This document shows positions 48,749 through 60,452 of a stretch of 64,000 nt of DNA, piece after piece (positions within the stretch are counted from its first letter, which is position 1; every line of letters begins with the position of its first letter). Made by a program: the position numbers and the translations under genes. Below the pieces are notes generated by a model, which worked only from the letters and a program-made list of their open reading frames with translations, had not been told where the DNA came from and did not search any database. The stretch spans positions 558,001 to 622,000 of the forward strand of contig JAHWDD010000033.1 of NCBI GenBank assembly GCA_023897205.1, read 5' to 3'. This DNA is from Exophiala sp. HKRS030. Taxonomy: Eukaryota > Ascomycota > Eurotiomycetes > Chaetothyriales > Herpotrichiellaceae.

Positions 48749-50488
48749 TTATGCCTTTTCCGAAATCCCACCACTCTTGACAAAGCCCAGCTTGACACCC
48801 TCGGCTGGTGTCAGGATAATCTCGCAATGCAGAATGGGCTTGCTGCCGTAATCCACAATCTTGTCAAACTCTTGCAAAATGCGCACAATGGTGTACCCCA
48901 TTTCCACCATCGCAAATTGTTGTCCGATGCAAATCCGTGGGCCACCGTTGAAGGGGATGAATTGCCATGACTTGGGCGTCCAGGTTGCCCATCTTTCGGG
49001 CACCCATTCGAGTGGATCGTACGGGAATGATGGAGAAATCGGAGGATACAGATCCCTTCGTCGCTGCATCATGAGCGTACTGTAACCAATAACGGTACCC
49101 TTTGGGCACCCGATAATGCTCATACCATCCTTTCCACCTCCACGTGGTAAGGTTGTGTCGGTCAAAGCAGTTCTGACATTGAATGGCACCACCGGATAAA
49201 GTCGAAGCGTCTCGTTGATGACATAGGTAAGATATTTCATATCCTTGATGTCTTGATAGGTGGGAGGTCGACCGTCATCGCCCAAGAACTCAACAATCTC
49301 CTTTCGAAGCTTCTCTACCACATGAGGTTTCTTTGCGAGTTCAAGGAATGTCCAAGACAGAGTTGCTGCTGTGGTATCACGCCCAGCCAGAAGCAAAGCC
49401 GTCAGCTGATCACGCATGACTTTGGGATCACGAGTATATCTTGCTAGGGCGTGGATAAATGTATCAGAGCGAGAAAGTTTCGAGTCAAGCTCTGCTGGTG
49501 TGAGCGAAAGCGCTTCGGAAATGAAGGAGCCGGCGAACTTGTCCAGTATTTTTAAACTATCATTGAAAGTCTTCATCGGATAGAAGTGTCGTAAAGGCCT
49601 GGCACACTGGTCAGTCTCTAAAGCGTGCCAAAAACCAAAAAGGCACAACGTCTTACCCCAAACGCCCCTGCAATGACTGGACACGCTGGATCTCGTCGAA
49701 AGCAGTGGCAAACTCGGACTGCTCCGTATCCAAGCTATTCACGCTGTGCCCGAAAAGAAAATGGGTGGAAGCATCCAAGCTGAATCGGAACAGAAGTTTG
49801 TTCAACATGACCGCCGAACCATCGCCCGAGCCCATGAGCGAGATCAGTTTTCGCACATGAGTCTCGATGAGCGGTAGGTCTGCGACTTTCTCTCGAACAA
49901 ACATCGGTCTGATGAGTTGACGGGAATTATGCCACATGGATCCATCCGTCGTAAAGATACTGTCGCCCAGAAAAGCCTTCCATTCTTTGTGGAATTGCTC
50001 GCCTACACCACAATTAGATCTTCATGCCAAACATCCAAAACCAGGATAATGGTACCTTTTCCATAGTCCTGGAACTGCTGCGTCAAGATTGCTTTTGTGT
50101 TTTCAGGGTCAGCCGTGAAAACGACACGAACGTCCTCAAGAATGTGTAGTTCAGCAGTATAACAGCCAGTGCCGTTGGCATCAGTGCCAGTATGCTCGAA
50201 GATCCAATCCCAGAAATCCAATGCCTTGTTCGCGACCATTGCCCGCGTCGAGTGAACAGGAAAGTCCAGAGCTGCATATCGCGCGTAGTTAGCCACCAAA
50301 GCGGTTTCTCCATCGATCAGTGATCAGGGCAACGAACATAGGGGAAATCTTGTCGTGACTCTACGACTCTCGCCACCGAGTTTCTGCACCCTCTGCCATT
50401 TGATGTATCGACGCACGTAAAGCTGTGTCAAATACACTCCGAACAGAACACCAACGACGTAGCGCCATGAGAGATTATCCAAAATCAT
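48749..50488 (-). CDS. CYP52-like cytochrome P450 (alkane/fatty-acid omega-hydroxylase type)
   Basis: Exons in transcript order: 50338-50488, 50056-50271, 49657-50002, 48749-49598, with introns of 66, 53 and 58 nt. Phases agree; 520 aa. The N-terminus is a short membrane anchor (YVVGVLFGVYLTQLYV). Motifs: KALDFWDWIF, WHNSRQLIRPMF, FSLDASTHFLFG, the I-helix LLLAGRDTTAATLSW, ETLRLYPVVPFNVR (ExxR), CPKGTVIGYSTLMMQRRRDL, WVPERW and the haem loop FNGGPRICIGQ (Cys461). The pattern matches the CYP52 clan, whose members hydroxylate n-alkanes and fatty acids at the terminal carbon in the endoplasmic reticulum. The nearby alcohol dehydrogenase relic and aldehyde dehydrogenase would fit later oxidation steps. 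Exact substrate not derivable. Confidence 0.92.
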
Positions 50489-51245
50489 GCTGAGTTAATG
50501 GTGGCGGGCAATACATGAAAACACACGGTAGGTTGCTACGTCTGACAGTGACCCGAACACGAGAAATATTGATTATATGTATCAACCTGTTTGCCGCGTC
50601 AACCGTCAGTTGAAGGATTGGAGACAGAGGGGCTGGAATGCCAAATTAGGCATCCAAGTAAATCCTGCGCCGGTACCTGCAGGGTACGTCGTACCGACCG
50701 ACTATCTACAGGAGCACCACAGTGCCTAGTATCTACGGAGTATTACTCCCGTGTCCCCACGAAAGACCAGTACCAATGAATGGATTACAAGGCCTGAATG
50801 CTGGTTGCAAATGGTGGTGCACGCTACAGACACATCAGCCAACCAAGCGTAGTGGGCCAAGGGTTTCATCCCCAGGCCGCCCATCATGGCGGGGAAAAGA
50901 CCTTCATGGACCTTCTGTTGCCCACAAGTAACGTCTCATGACGAAAACGCCGAGTCAACCCTCCTCGGTCGTCAGGACAAAACAGTTCAAAAGGCATCTG
51001 CAAGCCAATGCTCACGAACTCAAAATTGCACATGCCCCGCGACAGGATCGTTGGCAAAAACTTGGGGCATGGCGTGAGAAGCACCAAAATGGTCCAAAGG
51101 CCAACGGCTCGTATAGAAGTCGAATACGCGATACGAGATACGTGAGGATGGATTCGGGGGCCACAGATCTCGCAAAGGATCACCTATTCGCTCGAGAGCA
51201 TGCAATTGGTGGGACTGGAAGGATGCGATCCTTTCTCCTCTGTCC
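50489..51245. other. Intergenic region, no gene recognised
   Basis: About 760 bases holding the P450 promoter side and a TACGGAGTATTA word near 50733. The overlapping small frames at 50880-51310 lie downstream of the hexosaminidase stop and show no signature. Confidence 0.45.
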
Positions 51246-53203
51246 CTACAGGTTGCATCCGCCCTCCATTAAGCACCAAGTCATCTGGACAGGCGACATC
51301 GCTACCGTCTGATCTGAGACGATGCGTTCTCTCCATGCACTCAATCGGCGTGTTGCATCTTCTAGCATCGATTCATTTCTGATACCTGACCAGAGCACTT
51401 CCGCGGCTGCGGCAGCTCTCGGCCACAACTTGAAATCAAGGTCAAGTGAATCAGTCTGTTCTGACCACATAAGCACTTCTCCGCCTTCGATGCCATCGAG
51501 GAGATCATCACTGATGTTGGCAATCGGGTTATACATATACATGTGGCGCCAGTTGTGGTATGGCTGGCAGTAATCAAGGTAAGGCCCCTCAGCTTGCTAG
51601 GGTAACCTCCCGAAGTATTGAATGGAACTCCTTGAGGAGACTTGCCTGATGGGTAAGGATCCAGGAAGATTCCAAAACCGCCTGTATGATATCGCATTAG
51701 CCATTGCACAAACTACAGACATGACAACCTACAATCGAGGTACCAATGACGATAGTCTCCAAATATAGCTCGGTGCCCTCTTTTCAGGACTTCCACGATC
51801 CGCTCGCTGTTTCTCCATACTTGGATCAGCGTGCCTTTTGATGAGTTGTTCTGGGACGCCGAGGGAAAGGTCAGGTTCCACTCGAGAAGCATTTCCTCCC
51901 ACACAATGGCCTGAAAGCCATGTTTCATGGTGATACTGAGGATTTGGTCGATGAATTTCTGTAGCAACGGACGTAAGACCTCGATTTCGCTACTGCCAAC
52001 CGTCTCGTCTAGTTCATAGGCGGCGCGATTGACTTCGTCTCCTCCGATATGGTATAGCGATGTGTATGATCGTGTTCGAGGCATTATATCCTCGAGTACG
52101 CGGGTGATGAAATCCGTCACTGCTTCAGAATTTAGTTTGAGCTGTCCGCTTAGTGGCTCAGCGGCGAAAGTGTCCCAGTCGAGTTCGTTGAAAGCTGCAA
52201 TGAGATCTGGAAATGCGTGTGCCACAGAAGCCGTGTGCCCGGGGACGTCGATTTCGATAAAGACTGATACGCCCTTGGATATACCATGCATTTGTATGTC
52301 TTCTAGATCTTGCGCAGTCCATACCAGGCCTGGCGTGTACGCTCCTTTCTCCGCAAGTTCTGGTATAGATGGAATATCTATCGGCCATGCCTGCGAGTCC
52401 GTTGCATGCACATGTAACCTACTCATCTTTACAGATGCCATCACGTCAATTGTTCGTATCAGATCTGACGGCTGAAACGGATTCCTGGCAATGTCGATGC
52501 TCAAACCTCGATGCTTCCATTTCGGTTTGTCATGGATATACAGGGGTACATGAGTGGTATAAGACCACTTGAGTTTGGAATGACTGTAAAAGAGCTGTTG
52601 AAAGGTTTGAAGGCCCCGAAGAATGCCTAAAGTAGTGTTCGACTCTACGACCGCGATCGACTCATTTATTTGTATTTTGTAGTGCTCATCGCCGTCAAAG
52701 AATGTGTCAGACTGCAACTGGCCCTGGCTTGGGCAATTTGGCAGTTGAACATGAATGGCTGAGATCAAAGGATGTTGGGCAGACACACCAGGCTCGAACA
52801 ATGAGCGTCGTGGGTGAAACTTCCATGGTACAAGTCCAGAATACTTCAAAGATGTCAGCATCTCATAGACAGCGGACTCGAGGATATTCCGTTCCGTGGG
52901 CCAGATCGAAGCTGGTGCAGTAAGTTTGGGCTTTCGGGGTTTCGTAGGACCATTGAAGAGATCTCGAACCAATTGAAAGGTACCCTGTACAGAGAGTCCG
53001 CGGGTGCCTTCGGGTTTTCTCTGCTTTTGATCCGGCTGAGCACTTTGGGAACTGTTATGTGAACAAGGTAAAACTACCTCAATCGTGTATGGATCAAGCC
53101 AGACGACCTGATCGCCGAGACTCTCCTGGGTAGGCTGAGGCCATAGGAGAGCACATGTAACCACACATGCCTGAAGCAAGAAGACACTTGATATAAGAAG
53201 CAT
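51246..53203 (-). CDS. GH20 beta-N-acetylhexosaminidase, secreted; frame broken near 51586
   Basis: Exon 1 51733-53203, intron 51682-51732 (51 nt), exon 2 51246-51681. A signal peptide (MLLISSVFLLQACVVTCALL) precedes the GH20 N-terminal domain and barrel. Motifs: HRGLSIDIARNPF, SRLHVHATDSQAWP, FIEIDVPGHTASVAHAFP and the catalytic HIGGDEVN (Asp389-Glu390), then WYLDCGFGIFLDPYPSGKSP and GGEVLMWSEQTD, PRAAAAAEVLWSG. These enzymes release terminal GlcNAc/GalNAc from chitooligosaccharides and glycans by substrate-assisted catalysis. In exon 2 the frame must shift once: GGYPSKLRG joins PYLDYCQPYHNW only if one base is missing from the GGGGCC run at 51583-51588. A short intron from 51623 is a weaker alternative. 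Either a sequencing indel or a real truncation that loses the last 110 residues. Confidence 0.88.
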
Positions 53204-54261
53204 AACTGCTCATACATTCATCGATGGTGGCATCTCATGAGAACTGCTGGAAGCAGCACTGCACCAGACGGCTCGAAAACTAGGGGCGATGGTGTCAATC
53301 GACCAGAGCGACGAAGAGAGCGGCTAGCATGAGAAGAACTGATTCAATCGACAAATGTACCGTCCAGATTTGTCTGTCTGCCTAGTAGAAGACGTTGACT
53401 TGTGAGAGTACAAACTTGGCTTAGGTGAGTTGAATTGGCCAGTTCAGATTATATTCAACTGTCAGACTGGTCATTTCAAAGACGGGGACTTTTGAACAGT
53501 ATTGTTCCAATGACTCAACAAATGGATCATGGGTAGTTGTCACGTCTCACAATCGCGGTCATCGTTGAAGGCATTAGGGTTGCCCAGATGATTCAGAACA
53601 TAGAGTCAGGTGGATAGCTGTGGAATCTACTGGGTGCATGCAGGGAATTGGGGAAAGACTCCATGGACACCACATTTTAGTCAGCGCCTACCAGCTGTGG
53701 CGAATCCCCAAGACAGCCGTACAAATGGCTATCTGAGTACTGAAACCCTCGGAATACCGTCTACGTGCCCGTCTTCAGATTAGTTTCATCCTCAGCTCAG
53801 TGACTTTCATTGTCTTGCGATTTGCGACTCTTCGTCGGATCTGTCTTGCAAGACCAGCCGGAAGCAGAAGCGCCAGCCTAGCAACGGCCAAAGTCACGTG
53901 GTTAAAGTCTTGGCATATTGTATCGGTTTTGCCTTGTCCAAGTCAACTCCGTACTTCTGCCCAGTCTCGATCGCTACTTAGTCTCATCTTACAACAAACT
54001 ACTTCACTTGAATTCCGATTGAACTCCAAGTCACTGTTTCGATCCTACACAAATCACCTTGCGTGACTCTACTCTGTTGATCGTGATTGTCGCATCAAAC
54101 CGGCTGCTCATCCTCGAGACGCCCTCGGAGAACACGAATCGACCCTTCATTGTGTCCGCAAACGGATCTGGACGCCTTCGTTTTCTAGTCCCTTATTATC
54201 TCGCCTCCTCGCCGTGAGAGAAACAATCTCTCAAGAAGACCTACCTCCACCAGCCTCAAAC
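53204..54261. other. Divergent promoter region between hexosaminidase and NAB2
   Basis: About 1.06 kb separating two divergently transcribed genes. The last 450 bases are C/T-rich and contain non-ATG open frames, typical of a leader. No gene seen. Confidence 0.5.
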
Positions 54262-55901
54262 ATGTCCGCCATTGCGCTTGAGACACCAGAAGCGCAAGCC
54301 TTGAGTAGTGCCGTACACTCAAAGATCGTCGATGAAGGCTGGACCCAAGATGACGATACTTCTCTCGCAGAATATATTGTTCTTATGCTAGCCAATGGCA
54401 AAACACAAGATCAGATTGCCTCTGAATTAGCTGGCGAACTTCTGCAAGATGCGAACGGCACGACCGAGTTTGCGCAGTGGCTTTTCCAACAAGTCGACAA
54501 GATGTCGAATGGCGGGGCGGCACCACAACAGGTCTCCCACAATCAACAACAGCCAGGCCTCGCGCTTGCACAAGACTCCGCAGATTCAGCCAACACAGAA
54601 TCGTCAATACCCGCAGCTTATGAGATGGATATGGCAGATTCCGCCCAGAAAACGCGTATGTCCAGCGACACCGATATAGCGGTGTTGGCGCTAACATTGT
54701 CTCTAGTCCTAAAGGTCCTAAAGGCCTACACGGCGGCCGGCCTCAGTCGAACCGAGGACGCGGAAGTGGCAGCAAATCTTCAGATTCGGCTCTTCACCGG
54801 GTTCGAGGCAACGATAGAATAAATAGTCATGGGAACATGCGCGGCACTCCAAAAGGTCCTCGAAACTCACAGGGCACTCGGCCTGGCATGCAAAAAGCCC
54901 TTAATAATATCGGCTTACCGGGTCAGCCTCCAGGAATGCCACCACAAATGATACCTAATGGCCCGCCGGGTCAGTCGATGCCAGCGATGAATCCCCAGCA
55001 ACAGATGGAATTTATGGCCGCCATGTGGGAACAACAAACGCGCATGCTCGCACAAATTACAGGAATCATGCCCGAGAACGGAAGTTTCCCGCAAGGAGCT
55101 CAGCAACAGAACGGTCGCTCCTTATTTGACCGGATCGAACCCGGGCGAGGGCGTGGAGGACGTGGTCGCGGCGGCCGTGCCAGTGGCGGCCACAATGGAT
55201 CCGCAAAACATTCTACGAAACCCAACGATACCGATACCAGCATGGAAGGCGCGGAACAGTCAAGCGACACGACTGCGATGGATGTTGAATCAACAAATGG
55301 TCAGAAGAAATCACAAGACCCTTTCGATACGATGTGCCACTTCAATTGGCGATGTACGAACAAAGACTGCCCATATGCGCATCAATCGCCCATCGCAACA
55401 ACTAGTGTTGCCGTTGATATGACCAATACTTGCTCGTTCGGAACGGCTTGCAAAAACGCAAAGTGCACGGGTAAACATCCCTCTCCTGCCCTGGCTAAGG
55501 CTCAACAAGCAGACACTGTATGCAAATTCTTCCCACGTTGTACCAATCCAGGTTGTCCATTCAAACACCCCAGTGCACCACTTTGCCGGTTTGGTGACAA
55601 CTGTAAGACGCCCAATTGCACATTCACCCATCTTCAGGAACGGTGCAAATATAAACCATGCAACAATCTGCGATGTCCTTATAAGCACGAACCAGGCCAA
55701 CAGCAAGCCAAGACCCTGGGTGATTATTCATGGACCCCGGATAAGCAAGCCGAAATCGAAGCGGCAAAGTTGGACAGCAATGATCACGTTAGTGACAGGA
55801 AATTTGTGGATGAAGAAGCGGAGGAGGAGCTCATCAAGCCTGAAGGTGCGGGCCAAGCGACACACGGGACCAACGGTGCTGCAGAACCCGTTACTGCGTG
55901 A
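54262..55901 (+). CDS. NAB2: Nuclear poly(A)-binding CCCH zinc-finger protein Nab2
   Basis: Starts at ATG 54262 (MSAIALETPEAQAL). Exon 1 is 54262-54655. The intron begins with GTATGT at 54656 and has a GCTAAC branch site. Exon 2 runs to 55901; about 526 aa. The N-terminus is the helical PWI-like Nab2 domain (HSKIVDEGWTQDDDTSLAEYI, LANGKTQDQIASELAGELL). A Gln/Pro/Met-rich stretch, an RGG patch (GRGRGGRGRGGR) and five CCCH fingers follow (CHFNWRCTNKDCPYAH, CSFGTACKNAKCTGKH, CKFFPRCTNPGCPFKH, CRFGDNCKTPNCTFTH, CKYKPCNNLRCPYKH). Nab2 binds poly(A) in the nucleus and limits tail length during mRNA export. The usual acceptor CTCTAG at 54706 gives the wrong frame. Either AAAG at 54714 or 54723 is used, or one base is missing at the donor. 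Confidence 0.9.
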
Positions 55902-57020
55902 CAGGATTTCGCGGAAGGATAGTGATGGATGGCTGGGGTTGAACTCTTGTACATTATAACGAGGAATCTTGTTATTGGACTCAAGCATGCATGGCTTTTC
56001 CCCGGTAAAGTCTCAAAGCAAGGAGGACCAATTATGGTATACTAGTGAACAGAGACAAGCCGCGCCTTGATCTCCAGGGTATGTCATGGATAGGATGGAC
56101 GAAACATGTCCACAGGATTTGCCTTGTTTGCAACGCCGTAATGGCTGGCTGGCAGGCAGGCTAAATCAGCAAACATGTAATGTGACGAATAAATCAAGGA
56201 GTTTTGCTATGTGCTTCTAAAAGAGCGTTTACTTCTGTTTCCCTTTCCAATCTCCCTTTTTTCTCTCCTCATCCACCATCGTCTTCTACGATCAGACCTC
56301 TTCTCCCTGACCCTAGCTAAGTACATAGCCACAAGTGCAACGAGATTTCTATCCCGCTGACACAGCTATCATGGACAAACTTAACAATCAATCAATCAAT
56401 ACGTGACATGACACGCACTATCTGCTTATTACTATATTACATCTTGCATGTTGCGTGTCGCATGTTACATGTTACATACGTGACATGACACGCACTATCT
56501 GCTTATTACTATATTACATCTTGCATGTTGCGTGTCGCACGTTACATGTCACATATCTGTCCACCCAACGAGCAACAAGCAACGAGCTCGCACATCTTGC
56601 ATCAACCGCCAGATGCCAAAGCTCAAAGGCTCAAAGCTCAAAGCTCAACGACCCGGCTTTCTCAATCTCACATTCCAAGAAAGATTACTGACTCATCTGC
56701 GTAGGTATTCGTGTATGTATGCAGTTCAAGAGAGGATCGTCATATATCTTCTATCATCACGCCGCTCTCGTCGATGGGAAAGTGTCTTGAGTAAGTAAGA
56801 AAGAAATGAAGATTTTGCATTCGCGCAATATATGAAATAATCCCGTTCCCACGGTTGCAGTCATCATCCTCGAGGTTTGCTTGTTCCATTTCTTATTCGA
56901 GGATTTTCAAATTGTTATAGCACGTTTGTCGGGAGGGCTAGAAAGAAAAATCAAGTGCGCCGGTTTGCCTATTTGCCCTTCATGTTCCAATTTCCAAAAC
57001 AGCACGTTTCGATCGCTAAA
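55902..57020. other. Intergenic region with tandem repeat
   Basis: About 1.1 kb between the convergent NAB2 and aldehyde dehydrogenase genes. It contains two 77-bp tandem units at 56401-56554 and an AAAGCTC-type run near 56620-56645. No gene seen. Confidence 0.5.
56401..56554. repeat. Two tandem copies of a 77-bp unit
   Basis: The unit starts ACGTGACATGACACGCAC and runs to GTTACATGTTACAT; the second copy begins at 56478 and differs at only a few positions near its end. It is non-coding and lies between convergent genes. Confidence 0.9.
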
Positions 57021-58784
57021 TTATCCGCGTTGCCACACACGGCGCAAGACATCCTTGAAACTCTGCACAACCAACAACCTGCCACCACTGGCGCTGTCTG
57101 CGGCAGCGAGTACAGCGACAGCGAGAGCGGCCGTCTTGACGATCTTGGCCAGTCCACCAGGCTTTCCGACCTTCTGGTCCTCGAGCGTCTCGCCAGGCTT
57201 ACCGACTAGCTTGCTCTTGACCTCGAGGAATTTGGCGTTTTCAAGCTTGAATGGTGCGTAGCGGAATCCCAGGACTTTTTCTAGCCAGTTCGGTGTGGTG
57301 ACGACGGTGCGTGTATGTGAGAAGGCTTCGAAGCCGTGTTTGCCATGGTACGCGCCGTATCCGCTCTCGCCGACGCCGCCGAATGGTGCATTTGGAACGC
57401 CGACGTGGAGCTGCAGAGCAAGTTAGTGGGTGTACTTTGTATGGTTGTGGAGGAGGAGTATGAAGAAACTTACCATGAGATCGTTGATGGTGACACCACC
57501 AGAATTAGTGTTGTCGAGGATCTTGTTGATTTCCTGCTGGTCTGAGGAGAAGATGTAAAGGGCCAATGCGTGGGGCAACGAGTTGATGAGCCGGATGGCA
57601 CGGTCAACATCTGCCACCACAACTGGGGCGATGGGGCCGAACAATTCTTCTGACAACAGAGAATCATCTGGGAGAACGTCACGAACGACAGTGGGAGAGA
57701 TGAACTTCTTGGACCGGTTCAATTCGCCGCCATAGACCACAACGCCAGCGGTAGATTTCAACAGACCTGATATACGGTCAAAGTGCCGGTCATTGATAAT
57801 GGTTGCGAAACCGTCATCTCCTGACTCGCGGAACTTGTCGAACCAGTATTGGAGGCGGCTGAGGAGTTGATCGTGGATTGCAGGGTCTGCGAATACGTGG
57901 TTGGCGTTGAGACACACCTGGCCGCTATTGGTCAACTTTGCATGAGCAATTCGTTTCGCTGCGATATCTATGTTGGCGGTCTTGGTGACAATCACAGGGC
58001 CCTGGCCTCCTAACTCTAGCACGACGGGGGTCAGGTGCTTTGCCGCTGCTTCTGCGATAATCCTTCCGACTTTGCCGCCTCCAGTGTAGAAAATGTGGTT
58101 GAATTTGTGCTTGAGGATCTTGCTTGTCTCGGCTGGTCCTCCCGTAATGACCCTGATCGCGCTCTGATCGAGATACTTGGGTACAAGCTCAGCCAAGAGG
58201 CTCTGTGTAGCTGTTGCAAGCTCTGAAGGTTTCAGAAGAACTGCATTACCTAGTCGGGAAAGTAAGCACTAATTTGTTGCTTTGATTTGTTCGACAAGTA
58301 TGAATTGAGACGTTTTGACACCATCAATCGTTCTCGAGGGTGGGACAGAGTGTGAAGACTTACCAGCAACAATCGCAGCAAGCGCCGGGCTCAAGAGGGT
58401 AAACAAGGGAAAATTCCAAGCACCAATGATTAGAGCAACACCGAGCGGTTCCTTTCTCAACCAAGCCTTTCCTAAGGTCCCCATGATGAAGCCAGCCTTT
58501 GGATCCTCGCCCTGTGCCCACTCGTCTACATGTTCCAGGAATTCAACAATGTCACTTTTGACGGCACGGAACTCCAATCCGAGAGTTTCGAATGGGTGAC
58601 GATTGAGGTCTTGATGAAGAGCATCGATCCATCTTTGCTGATTCTGTTCCAACATCCACCAGACTTGCTTCAATTGCCATTTCCGCCACTTAATCGACTT
58701 GGTACGTCCAGTGGCAAAGGTCTTGTGGAGGGTGGAATAAGCATCATTGAATTCAGCGTCGGTGCTATAGACCGTGGAAGACAT
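57021..58784 (-). CDS. Aldehyde dehydrogenase, fatty-aldehyde (Hfd1/ALDH3-like) type
   Basis: Exons in transcript order: 58364-58784, 57474-58249, 57021-57410, with introns of 114 and 63 nt. Phases agree; 528 aa. The start MSSTVYSTDAEFN was preferred over an upstream in-frame leucine codon. Motifs: PLGVALIIGAWNFPLF, AVLLKPSELA, HIFYTGGGKVGRII (NAD pocket), VVLELGGQGP (Glu219, general base), NSGQVCLNANHVF (Cys253, nucleophile) and PNAPFGGVGESGYGAYHGKHGF. A hydrophobic C-terminal segment (IVKTAALAVAVLAAA) and a tail resemble the membrane-anchored class 3 fatty aldehyde dehydrogenases, which convert long-chain aldehydes to acids with NAD(P). ELGGQGP instead of the common ELGGKSP is a mild variant. 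May cooperate with the CYP52-like P450 nearby. Confidence 0.93.
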
Positions 58785-59447
58785 GTTGATAATACCGTCG
58801 TGCGTTGTCAATTCAGCGGTATGTCGAGGTTCCGCGGCAAGCAAATTAGAGGCCGGCCGTTGTTGGTCCAAGAAGTAAGAAGTCTTGGGTAACGTCTCTT
58901 GAAGAGGAAGGACAAAAGCTAGCAACAAAGAAGGGAGTTCAGCACTGGAAGTCGAAGGAGTTGGAACCGAATTCCTTCTTCAGAAGCGACCAAAAGTGAG
59001 CCTGCGAGTTGAAACGTGAGATTTGCTACGTATAGTTCTAGGATATATAAGCGGACTACTTATTTAGATCTTGGTAATTCAGGTGTTTGTGCAGCTGAGG
59101 GGTTCCTGGTGTTTGCCGAAGTCACAAGTGCAACATTGCGTGCTGAGAGCCCTTAGGATGCAGACAGGAAGATGGATTGTGCAGCTTTGTGCTTGGCTAC
59201 GGATGGACTAGTTAGACACAATTCCAGGGATGGTTGTAACGTACTCACTCCTGAGACACCAGTGATGCAGTCTCCAGGATTCGGATGCCGGAATAGATGC
59301 AAGGTCATTATAGTATTTCGTATTGCTCCTTGTTCAACTTCGCCTTCCTGGACCCCAAACCTTGGGAGAAATCCGAGAAGCTAAGTGCCATGCCGAGGCA
59401 CCACCCTGCCAGCAGCTCACGGCCGCGGTGTCCTCTCATTTGACTAA
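58785..59447. other. Aldehyde dehydrogenase promoter region
   Basis: About 660 bases upstream of the ALDH gene; it also contains the 3' flank of the next minus-strand gene. No coding signal beyond the unsupported in-frame extension of ALDH exon 1. Confidence 0.5.
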
Positions 59448-60217
59448 CTAGATTATCCATTCATCCTCCCAAAACTCGATCATGTGCTGCGCTTTTGTTT
59501 CGTTCAAGTGTTCGGCGAGGATCTTTCTACCATGGGCTGATCGAGTTCCTTGTTCTAGACTGCGCAAAGATGGAAAGAGGTCGGTTACCATATTGGCGTC
59601 GTGCTCTGAAAGTGGTTGACATTGCGTGAGATATGAGGTGAGATGGCGATAGCTGTGTTTGCACTGGCTTACGTTTCGGCCTTTGGAGTTCCTCCGAGTA
59701 CTTTTTAATTGTAGGGATGAGAGTTTGTACAGACTTGGCAATGATAGCTGGCGTGTAAGGCCGGTGTAGCATTCTAGATGTCCTTCAGCTTTTGTATACA
59801 GATTGGGGGGTTCATTGGTGACCGTGATTGCAACCGCCAGAAGCAACGCAACAATTGGTCGAATACATCGCTTTGGTCTGATTCTCCAATTACAATGATC
59901 AATTCTTGCTTGGCAATATGTGATTTCGATGTCTGCTTCTCTTTCATCATACTTCCCACACGGACTTCTGGATCTGAGGGCCAGAGGAGGACAATGTTAA
60001 GCAATGGCGAGGATTCTGATTGTGAAATGGGAACGGCCAAGTCAAAAGCGCCTAAATTTTCTTCTTTGCAATGAGTCAGGGTGCGTTCTTTATCATTCCA
60101 CAACAGCATTGTGAACTTGCCTTGGAATCTGAAGTCTTTCGAGTTGACGAGTACAGATTCGATAGACACCCATTGCCGGCAACGACGAAGAGACGGAGAG
60201 AATTGTGCAAAAGTCAT
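59448..60217 (-). CDS. Unrecognised 217-aa protein, three exons
   Basis: Exons in transcript order: 59823-60217, 59673-59773, 59448-59605. Phases agree across both introns. The second intron (59606-59672) has a good GTAAGC donor and TTTCAG acceptor. The first (59774-59822, 49 nt) has an AAGCTGAAG branch site and TCTAG acceptor but a weak GTCACC donor; a GTTGCA donor 12 nt upstream is equally in phase. The N-terminal 130 residues look like a beta-rich domain (FQGKFTMLLWNDKERTLTHC, LLNIVLLWPSDPEVRVGS, ELIIVIGESDQSDVFDQLLR). The rest is helical (YTPAIIAKSVQTLIPTIKKY, IEFWEDEWII at the end). I do not recognise the family. The coding call rests on the consistent phases and protein-like composition. 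Confidence 0.55.
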
Positions 60218-60452
60218 GTTGAACAGTCAGAGTTGGGTATCTTGAATTCATCAAAATGTACAATACTTTGTGAGTCGAGAGAACTGTGTGCTCAAACAGA
60301 CAACGTTGGTGCAGACTCTGAAGATATTTGTCTCCAACCAAAGTCCTGGGAAATAGGACGAATGGTAGTCCTGAAGAGGGAAGTCACGACTGAGTGAGCG
60401 TCGAACATGCCAACGCGAACGAGCGCGTGCTTTCCTCTGCACACGGAACCCA

